This document shows positions 57,794 through 64,000 of a stretch of DNA of 64,000 nucleotides, in pieces (the first letter of the stretch is position 1; each line of letters opens with the position of its first letter). The stretch is from Tetragenococcus osmophilus (GTDB taxonomy: Bacteria; Bacillota; Bacilli; Lactobacillales; Enterococcaceae), in NCBI RefSeq assembly GCF_003795125.1, contig NZ_CP027783.1:1798001-1862000 (forward strand), read 5' to 3'. Both the position numbers and the translations under genes were made by a program. Under the pieces are notes generated by a model. The model was not told the origin of the DNA. It made no database searches and worked only from the letters and a program-made list of their open reading frames with translations.

Positions 57794-59209
57794 TTAAAAA
57801 CTTAAAAGCACTGGCTGTAAGAGGTACACTACTAATACAATGACCACAACACTAAATACGTTTAGCCAAAAACCGGTTTTTATCATGTCGTTAATTTTTA
57901 ACTCTCCTGAACCAAAGACAGCGGCGTTAGGTGGTGTCGAAATAGGTAACATAAAGGCACAACTAGAAGCAAGCGCTACAATGGCCATAATGCCGTAAGG
58001 CTCGACGCCAATTCCAGCGGCAAGTCCCACGCTAATTGGCATAAGCATATTGGAAATAGCTGTATTGGACATGATTTCTGTCATAAATAAGATCGTTACA
58101 GTTAGAATAACAACAATATAGAAATAATTAAATTGTTCAAGGTTTGTTAGTAGCTCTCCAAACCAAGAGGTAAGTCCAGAATCTTCAAATGCTGCAGCTA
58201 AAGATAAACCGCCACCGAAAAGTAGTAATAAGCCCCAAGATAGGTTTTTCATGTCTGGCCATTCTAAAATTCGTCCGCCTTTTGAGCTTGGTATTAAAAA
58301 CATTGCACTAGCCCCAAAGATTGAAATGGTGGTATCTGATAATGACCAAGGGAGTAGGCCTCCAAAGATCCACATAAATCCAACTATAAAGAAAATGGCT
58401 AAAACATATTTTTCTTCTCGAGACATTGCTCCGAGTTCTTTTAATTGTTCACGTGCAAAATCTGAAGAAATATTTTTATCTTGAGCTATTTTAAATTGGA
58501 CTTTGGTGATATAAAAATACATAAAAGTCATCAAAAGAATAGTAACCACTAGACCAAATACAAACCAATCAGAAAAAGTAATTTCAACATCCAACATATT
58601 GTTGGCAACAGCTACAAGAGCTGCATTAGGAACGGACCCAACAATTGTAGCTAAGCCACCGATTGATGCCGAATAAGCGACAGTTAATAATAAACCTTTT
58701 GAAAAATTATGAAAGGAGTCTTCGTCTAAAAGTTCTTTTTCTTTGATTTCAGTAGTCAATGCTAGTGCAATAGGAAGCATCATTAAAGCTGTTGCAGCAT
58801 TTGAAATCCACATAGACAACACGGCTGTTGCCACTCCTACCGCAAGTATAATACGAGAACAACTTTTTCCAATCAAGGCAATAATCAACATTGCAATCCG
58901 TTTATGAAGATTCCACTTTTCGATAGCTAAAGCGATGATAAATCCTCCCATATACATAAAAACAATGGGGTCACCGTAAGCCATTGTCGCAGTTTCTTGA
59001 TCTGTTCCGCCAGTAAGGGGCAACAAAAAGACAGGAAGAAGGGAAGTTGCAGGAATTGGCATAGCTTCTGATATCCACCATATAGCTACCCATGCTGTCA
59101 CCGCTAACACCGCGCGTGGTGCGTCTGCAAGTCCTGTTAATTCTTCCATGAAATAAATCACAGAAAACAATACAGGACCTAAAATTAATCCGAGTTTTTG
59201 AAAGTTCAT
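57794..59209 (-). CDS. SLC13/DASS family sodium:dicarboxylate symporter
   Basis: 471 residues with about 11-12 membrane segments. The family motifs are present: WWISEAMPIPATSLLP (~47-62), MWISNAATALMMLPI (SNAAT, ~137-151) and the repeated MSNTAISNMLMPI (~383-395), both part of the Na+ and substrate sites. These transporters take up C4-dicarboxylates such as succinate or malate with sodium. ATG 59209 is chosen, 9 bp after AGGAG; the in-frame ATG at 59218 overlaps that site. A palindromic site overlaps the promoter. Confidence 0.9.
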   Translation of the reverse strand: MNFQKLGLILGPVLFSVIYFMEELTGLADAPRAVLAVTAWVAIWWISEAMPIPATSLLPVFLLPLTGGTDQETATMAYGDPIVFMYMGGFIIALAIEKWNLHKRIAMLIIALIGKSCSRIILAVGVATAVLSMWISNAATALMMLPIALALTTEIKEKELLDEDSFHNFSKGLLLTVAYSASIGGLATIVGSVPNAALVAVANNMLDVEITFSDWFVFGLVVTILLMTFMYFYITKVQFKIAQDKNISSDFAREQLKELGAMSREEKYVLAIFFIVGFMWIFGGLLPWSLSDTTISIFGASAMFLIPSSKGGRILEWPDMKNLSWGLLLLFGGGLSLAAAFEDSGLTSWFGELLTNLEQFNYFYIVVILTVTILFMTEIMSNTAISNMLMPISVGLAAGIGVEPYGIMAIVALASSCAFMLPISTPPNAAVFGSGELKINDMIKTGFWLNVFSVVVIVLVVYLLQPVLLSF

Positions 59210-59254
59210 TTCCCTCATCTCCTATCTGTTATGTTTTATTTACATAAAATTAGC

Positions 59255-59269
59255 TGAAAAGCCTTTTCA
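59255..59269. promoter_or_regulatory. Perfect 15-bp palindrome at the SLC13 promoter
   Basis: TGAAAAGCCTTTTCA (7-bp arms, 1-bp centre) lies just downstream of a minus-strand TATAAT (59270-59275). A protein bound here would block transcription. It has no central CG, so I do not call it a cre. Confidence 0.5.
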
Positions 59270-59385
59270 TTATATGTGCTTTATATCATACCATATTTTA
59301 TTTTAGTGAAATAGTTTTTAGTAATATTAAAGGTTTTAAATAGAGGAGTCAAATGTAAATTATATTAAAGGGAGTTAAAGTCGAT

Positions 59386-59520
59386 ATTGGAGGGACATCG
59401 GAAAAGATGCCTCCAATCGAAAAAATATTGGAGGCACATCGGAAAAGATGCCCCCAATCGATAAGATATTGGAGGCATATCAGAAAAGGTGCCACCAATA
59501 ATTATAGATATTGGTGGGAA
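59386..59520. repeat. Tandem palindrome array E, 41-bp period
   Basis: Three 32-bp units start at 59386, 59427 and 59468 (41 bp apart), each with arms ATTGGAGG and CCTCCAAT (or near) plus inner ACATC/GATG. A fourth, partial left arm begins at about 59510. Spacers are 9 bp. It lies in the divergent region between the SLC13 gene and rapZ. Confidence 0.88.
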
Positions 59521-59650
59521 GTTTGGGATAAAGTAAATTATTTTTATCAATTTTGTTTAAAATAAACGATCCCTTGAAAAAATATTCGAAAAGATACGCC
59601 AGGAGTGTTATAATTAATAAAATAGAAAAGTTTAAGCAAGGAGAAAGAAA

Positions 59651-60535
59651 ATGTCCGATAATTTAGATTTAGTCGTTATTACTGGAATGAGCGGAGCAGG
59701 CAAAACAGTAGCCGTTCAAAGTTTTGAAGATTTAGGCTATTTTTGTATTGATAATATGCCGCCTAACTTAATCCCTAAGTTTTGGGAGTTAATTAAAGAA
59801 TCCGGTAAAATTACCAAAATTGCTTTAGTAGTTGACTTAAGGTCAAGAGCTTTTTTTGAAGATATTCAAGCAATGCTAGTAGAAATTGAGAATACTGCTT
59901 TTATTAATACTCGTGTATTATTTTTAGATGCTTCTGACAGCGAATTAGTTTCTCGTTACAAAGAAACACGCCGTACGCATCCTTTAGCTATGGATGGCTT
60001 AATTACTGAAGGCATTCGAAAAGAACGTGCGATCTTAGAAGAATTAAAAGCAGACGCCTCTTTTGTAATAGATACCACGCAATTGTCGCCTAGGCAGTTA
60101 CGTGAGCAAATCAACGAGGAATTTCGTAGTTCAAATGATACAGGTTTTCGAATCGAAATGGTTTCATTTGGATTTAAGTATGGTTTACCGATTGATGCCG
60201 ATATTGTAATGGATGTACGTTTTTTACCTAACCCTCATTATATTGATGAGTTACGTCCTTTATCAGGCCTAGAAAAACCCGTTTATGATTATGTTATGGG
60301 TTCTTCTGCCACTGAAAGTTTTTATCAACAATTTTTAACTTTACTACAGACGATTATGCCTGGTTATGTAGAAGAAGGAAAAAATAATGTGATGATTGCT
60401 ATAGGGTGTACTGGTGGTCAACACCGTTCAGTAGCATTAACCCAAAGAATTGGGGAAGCTCTGGCCGAAAATTATAAGGTGAATATTACTCATCGGGATA
60501 AAGATAAACGGAAAGAGACGGTGAATCGCTCATGA
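59651..60535 (+). CDS. rapZ: RNase adapter protein RapZ
   Basis: 294 residues. A nucleotide-binding protein (YvcJ) that in other bacteria regulates small-RNA decay and GlmS; in Firmicutes the role is less clear. Walker [11 protein letters not shown] (~12-21), DNMPPNLIP (~36-44) and the C-terminal [11 protein letters not shown] (~256-266) are the family's signature. It overlaps the next gene by 4 bp (ATGA). Confidence 0.95.
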   Translation: MSDNLDLVVITGMSGAGKTVAVQSFEDLGYFCIDNMPPNLIPKFWELIKESGKITKIALVVDLRSRAFFEDIQAMLVEIENTAFINTRVLFLDASDSELVSRYKETRRTHPLAMDGLITEGIRKERAILEELKADASFVIDTTQLSPRQLREQINEEFRSSNDTGFRIEMVSFGFKYGLPIDADIVMDVRFLPNPHYIDELRPLSGLEKPVYDYVMGSSATESFYQQFLTLLQTIMPGYVEEGKNNVMIAIGCTGGQHRSVALTQRIGEALAENYKVNITHRDKDKRKETVNRS

Positions 60536-61533
60536 GAATGAAGACCTATCGGATTAGACGTCCTAAAGTTGTCGTAATGGGCGGTGGTACAGGGTTGCCA
60601 GTAATTTTGAAAAGTTTACGGAACCAAGGTGTTGATATTACGGCAGTGGTAACCGTAGCTGATGATGGCGGTAGTAGTGGACAACTGCGAGACTCTGTAA
60701 CTTCAGTCACACCACCAGGAGATTTACGAAATGTACTAGTAGCTCTTTCTGATATGCCTAAACTTTATTCAGATATTTTTCAATATCGTTTTAACGAAGA
60801 GGATAAATTTTTAGCAAATCATGCTTTAGGGAATTTGATTATTGCTGGAATGTCTGAAATGCGCGGTAGTACCTATGAAGCAATCCAATTATTATCAAAG
60901 ATGATGCACGTAAAAGGGAATATTTATCCTTCTTCAGATGGTTCATTAGTGCTACACGCTGTGTTTAAAGACGGTACCACGGTTCGGGGAGAATCCAAAA
61001 TAGCATTAGATCGTAAAACTATCGATCATGTTTACGTTAGAAACCAAGCCAATGATGATGAACCTAAAGCTGCTAGAAAAGTGGTTTCTTCTATATTAGA
61101 AGCAGATATGATTGTTTTAGGTCCAGGGAGCTTGTTTACGAGTATCTTGCCGAATTTAATGATTTCAGAAATTGGGGAAGCTATGCTACAGACGCAAGCA
61201 GAAACAGTTTATATCTGTAATATTATGACGCAAAAAGGGGAAACTGAACGATTTACGGACGCTGATCATGTAAGGATTCTTCATGATCATTTAGGAAAAG
61301 CTTTTATAGATACTGTTTTAGTTAATACAGAAGAAGTGCCAGATGGTTATATGGACTTTGATACCTATGATGAATATTTATTACAAGTGCAGCATGATTT
61401 TAAAGGATTAAGGAGTCTAGGTTGCCGAGTGGTTTCCACTGACTTTCTGGAATTAAGAGATGGTGGAGTTTTCCATGATGGTGATAAAGTGGCCGAAGAG
61501 CTATTACGAATTGTTTATGAAGCAAAAAATTAA
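60532..61533 (+). CDS. yvcK: Gluconeogenesis factor YvcK (GlmR)
   Basis: 333 residues. A CofD-like protein that binds UDP-sugars and tunes cell-wall precursor supply. The N-terminal [16 protein letters not shown] motif (~15-30) and [12 protein letters not shown] (~42-53), with [10 protein letters not shown], are typical. It lies between rapZ and whiA in the conserved order, starting inside the end of rapZ. Confidence 0.95.
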   Translation: MRMKTYRIRRPKVVVMGGGTGLPVILKSLRNQGVDITAVVTVADDGGSSGQLRDSVTSVTPPGDLRNVLVALSDMPKLYSDIFQYRFNEEDKFLANHALGNLIIAGMSEMRGSTYEAIQLLSKMMHVKGNIYPSSDGSLVLHAVFKDGTTVRGESKIALDRKTIDHVYVRNQANDDEPKAARKVVSSILEADMIVLGPGSLFTSILPNLMISEIGEAMLQTQAETVYICNIMTQKGETERFTDADHVRILHDHLGKAFIDTVLVNTEEVPDGYMDFDTYDEYLLQVQHDFKGLRSLGCRVVSTDFLELRDGGVFHDGDKVAEELLRIVYEAKN

Positions 61534-61554
61534 GCTTCAGAAGGAGGTGTGGTT

Positions 61555-62490
61555 ATGTCTTTTGCCGCTGAGGTAAAAAAAGAGCTGACTGGCTTAGAAG
61601 TTCATCGTGAACACGCAAAAGCAGAACTTGCTGCATTGATACGTATGAATGGGTCATTAAGCTTGTTTAATCATCGTTTTGTATTAAACATACAAACAGA
61701 AAATGCCGCGATTGCTCGTCGCATTTATTCTTTACTAAAAGATCATTTTGGCGTACGTAGTGAGCTTTTAGTTAGACGAAAAATGAAACTAAAGAAAAAT
61801 AATGTTTATATTGTTCGTTTAAAACAAGATACAAAACGTGTTTTAGATGAATTAAATATTATGGATAGGACCTCGTTTAATACACAAGTAGATAGCGAGA
61901 TTATGGGAAATAAACAAAAAATGCGTTCTTATCTTCGAGGGGCCTTTATGGCTACAGGATCGATTAATAATCCGGAAACAAGCCGTTATCATTTAGAAAT
62001 TTATTCTGTTTACGAATCCCATAATCAAGATGTCTGTAAGATGCTGAACTATTATGATTTGAATGCAAGGACATTAGAACGGCGGAATGGATACATCTCA
62101 TACTTAAAAGGGGCAGAATATATTGCTAATTTCTTGACTTTGATTGGGGCAACTAACTCAATGCTTAAATTTGAAGATGTACGTATTGTCCGTGATATGA
62201 GAAATTCGGTGAATCGATTAGTTAATTGTGAGACAGCCAATATGAATAAAACAATCGATGCTGCAACAAAACAAGTGCAAAATATTCAACTGATTGAGGA
62301 TCGAGTAGGCTTATCTGCTTTACCCGATAAGCTACAAGAAATTGCAGAGTTGCGTTTGGCTCATCCTGAAATTAGTTTAAAAGAACTAGGAGAAATGATA
62401 CCTACAGGAGCAATTTCCAAATCGGGGATCAATCATCGTATTCGTAAAATCAATGAATTTGCAGATAAGTTAAAAGAAAAAGCGGGATAA
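61555..62490 (+). CDS. whiA: DNA-binding protein WhiA
   Basis: 311 residues. A LAGLIDADG-type N-terminal domain (~90-190, [16 protein letters not shown]) and a C-terminal helix-turn-helix (~240-300, [23 protein letters not shown] core). In Firmicutes WhiA affects cell division and chromosome organisation. I start at ATG 61555, 7 bp after AGGAGG; the GTG at 61549 is too close. Confidence 0.95.
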   Translation: MSFAAEVKKELTGLEVHREHAKAELAALIRMNGSLSLFNHRFVLNIQTENAAIARRIYSLLKDHFGVRSELLVRRKMKLKKNNVYIVRLKQDTKRVLDELNIMDRTSFNTQVDSEIMGNKQKMRSYLRGAFMATGSINNPETSRYHLEIYSVYESHNQDVCKMLNYYDLNARTLERRNGYISYLKGAEYIANFLTLIGATNSMLKFEDVRIVRDMRNSVNRLVNCETANMNKTIDAATKQVQNIQLIEDRVGLSALPDKLQEIAELRLAHPEISLKELGEMIPTGAISKSGINHRIRKINEFADKLKEKAG

Positions 62491-62502
62491 AAAAGAAGAT
62501 AG

Positions 62503-62549
62503 AAAAAAGCTGAACCATAGGAGTAACCTCTCTATGGTTCAGCTTTTTT
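62503..62549. terminator. Bidirectional terminator after whiA
   Basis: A perfect 18-bp palindromic stem (62503-62520 with 62532-62549) flanked by A and T runs, ending at the stop codon of the convergent DsbA-like gene. Confidence 0.88.
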
Positions 62550-63064
62550 TATTCGTTAATATAGTTTTTTAACATAGAGGATTCAATGTTTTCATCAAAA
62601 ATATGATCTTCTAAGATAATTGTAGGGACAAGAGTGATATTTGCTTGATTTGTTTCTTCTACAATTTCTTCGGCGGTATCAAGGTGATGATGTTCGGTCA
62701 AACCAAGTTCATTTCTAGCATAGTTAGCTACTTCTTGTAAGGACATATCTCCCCATTGATCTTGTGAATCAAAAATACGGGTTATATCAGAAATTGCTTG
62801 TTTAGGGTCATCATCTGCTACAAATCGATGCATAACATTACCGCGTTGTAAAGATTCTTTTGGACGGTCTACTAATTTTATAACACGATTGATCTTACCA
62901 TCAACAACAGCTTCTTCTAAGATTTCTTTTGATTCAGTGAACCATTGTTTGCAATAAGGACAATTTAAGTTAATAAACTCTACCATTGTTTTAGGCGCCG
63001 CGTTTCCGATCTGAATACCATATTTGGTATTTGTTTCTTCTTTTTTTATAGCTGAAATATCCAT
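62549..63064 (-). CDS. DsbA-like thioredoxin-fold protein
   Basis: 171 residues. The thioredoxin-type CPYC motif (about residues 35-38) in EFINLNCPYCKQWF and the cis-Pro segment LVPTIILEDHIF mark a DsbA/FrnE-type oxidoreductase. No signal peptide or membrane segment is visible, so it is probably cytoplasmic, unlike secreted DsbA. A good AAGGAGG site is 9 bp before the ATG. It is convergent with whiA. Confidence 0.85.
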   Translation of the reverse strand: MDISAIKKEETNTKYGIQIGNAAPKTMVEFINLNCPYCKQWFTESKEILEEAVVDGKINRVIKLVDRPKESLQRGNVMHRFVADDDPKQAISDITRIFDSQDQWGDMSLQEVANYARNELGLTEHHHLDTAEEIVEETNQANITLVPTIILEDHIFDENIESSMLKNYINE

Positions 63065-63208
63065 ACAAGTATTCCTCCTTCTTTATTTCCAGTGTAACGT
63101 TTTTTTTAGTCAATGTGAATCAATTTGGTTTTTAAGCAAATAAATATTTAGCATTTTTTGAAAAAATATGAAGGAAGTAACTTTTTTATCAACAACAGAA
63201 AAAAGCTA

Positions 63209-63217
63209 TGCTATACT
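63209..63217 (+). promoter_or_regulatory. cdaA promoter (extended -10)
   Basis: TG (63209-63210), one base, then TATACT (63212-63217) form an extended -10 about 46 bp before the start codon. The -35 is poor. Confidence 0.5.
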
Positions 63218-63262
63218 ATATCAATGAAGGGTAAGTAGTCTTAAAGTAAAGGAAGGCTTTAT

Positions 63263-64000
63263 ATGTCGTTTAACATTGCAGAACTTTTTGATTTAGAATA
63301 TTGGAGACAGTTATTATCTGTAGATGTTTTTTCTGTTCCTTTTTTTGTTAATATTTTAGATGTCCTCGTTGTATGGTATCTAGTTTATAAATTAATACAG
63401 ATGGTCCAAGGTACCAAAGCGATTCAGCTATTTAAAGGTGTTGTAATGTTTATCGCTGTTCGTTTTTTAGCAGAAATCATTGGACTTAATACTTTATCGT
63501 GGTTGATGGACCAGGTTATTACATATGGTGTTATTGCAGCGATTGTCATTTTTCAACCAGAAATTCGCCGAGGACTGGAGCATTTGGGTCGAACGACCTT
63601 TTTTAGTCAGACTAAAGCAGAAACAGACCAAGGAGAAACGATGGTACAAGCCTTTGATAAGGCTATCCAGTATATGTCAAAACGTAAAATTGGTGCGTTA
63701 ATTACAATCGAACGAAGTACTGGTTTAGAGGAGTATATTGAAACAGGAATCACTCTTGATGCAGATATCACCGGTGAACTTTTAATTAATATTTTTATCC
63801 CAAATACGCCCTTACATGATGGGGCAGTGATTGTTAGAAATGGGAAAATTGCCGTTTCTAGTGCTTATTTACCTTTATCTGATAGTAATATGATTTCAAA
63901 AGAATATGGAACTAGGCACCGGGCGGCTGCAGGTGTTTCCGAGGTTAGCGATGCTTTAACTATCGTAGTTTCCGAAGAAACTGGTGGCGTGAGTTTGACT
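63263..64000 (+). CDS. cdaA: Diadenylate cyclase CdaA (5' part, cut by the window end)
   Basis: 246 codons are visible and the frame is open at the window end. It makes cyclic di-AMP from two ATP. The N-terminus has about three membrane segments (~22-42, 50-65, 75-95), and the DAC domain carries the DGA and RHR motifs (LHDGAVIV, GTRHRAAAG). It is membrane-bound and controls potassium and osmolyte balance. GGAAGG is 6 bp before ATG 63263. The usual partners cdaR and glmM would lie beyond the edge. Confidence 0.95.
   Translation, partial: MSFNIAELFDLEYWRQLLSVDVFSVPFFVNILDVLVVWYLVYKLIQMVQGTKAIQLFKGVVMFIAVRFLAEIIGLNTLSWLMDQVITYGVIAAIVIFQPEIRRGLEHLGRTTFFSQTKAETDQGETMVQAFDKAIQYMSKRKIGALITIERSTGLEEYIETGITLDADITGELLINIFIPNTPLHDGAVIVRNGKIAVSSAYLPLSDSNMISKEYGTRHRAAAGVSEVSDALTIVVSEETGGVSLT

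Noticed and set aside
59365-59550. 61-codon minus-strand open frame across array E
   Set aside because: It is made of the repeat itself; the translated product is a periodic repeat with no ribosome site.

Overview
The window is a low-GC Firmicutes chromosome segment that looks like family Enterococcaceae. Tetragenococcus or a close relative is my best guess, by inference only: there is no rRNA here to settle it. The case rests on the enterococcal-type operons (yqeG to yqeM, rimP-nusA-ylxRQ-infB-rbfA, hrcA-grpE-dnaK), a predicted D-aspartate peptidoglycan cross-bridge pair (ATP-grasp ligase plus aspartate racemase), an intact ISL3-family insertion sequence, and a two-receptor GlnP-type transporter with very acidic receptor domains.

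Layout. 1-6.2 kb: sugar uptake and use (end of a PTS IIC gene, an M20 deacylase, an alpha-glucoside PTS IICB, a GH4 6-phospho-alpha-glucosidase and an RpiR/MurR regulator). 6.2-7.6 kb: a small SOS-controlled gene, tRNA-Leu(CAG) and an orphan membrane protein. 7.6-10.2 kb: argGH with a candidate ArgR site. 10.5-15 kb: a transaldolase-like aldolase, then a B12-dependent ribonucleotide reductase followed by its cobalamin adenosyltransferase, under two NrdR boxes. 15-22 kb: the yqeG-yqeH-yhbY-nadD-yqeK-rsfS-yqeM operon, with an ISL3 element (8-bp target duplication) inserted just before tmcAL. 22-32 kb: a CPA2 antiporter, helD, the D-Asp bridge pair, a GNAT/tRNA-editing fusion, a Nudix protein and a DUF488 protein. 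32-42 kb: T-box-thrS, the nusA-infB operon behind a leader terminator, truB and ribF. 42-50 kb: LemA/TPM pair and the heat-shock genes under CIRCE. 50-59 kb: glnPQ, uvrBA with an SOS box, and an SLC13 transporter. 59-64 kb: rapZ-glmR-whiA, a DsbA-like protein and the start of cdaA.

The most unusual signal is non-coding. Five intergenic regions (about 0.65-0.80, 11.27-11.47, 24.29-24.44, 31.43-31.54 and 59.39-59.52 kb) each hold 3 to 5 tandem palindromes spaced 41-42 bp apart. The palindrome sequence differs between most loci, and its length and spacer also differ, but the 41-42 bp period (about four helical turns) is kept. I do not recognise this as a described element. A second lead is a perfect DinR/LexA consensus inside the promoter spacer of a 76-residue protein of unknown function.

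Limits: all calls come from reading the sequence. Promoters and operators are pattern matches, and the first and last genes are cut by the window edges.
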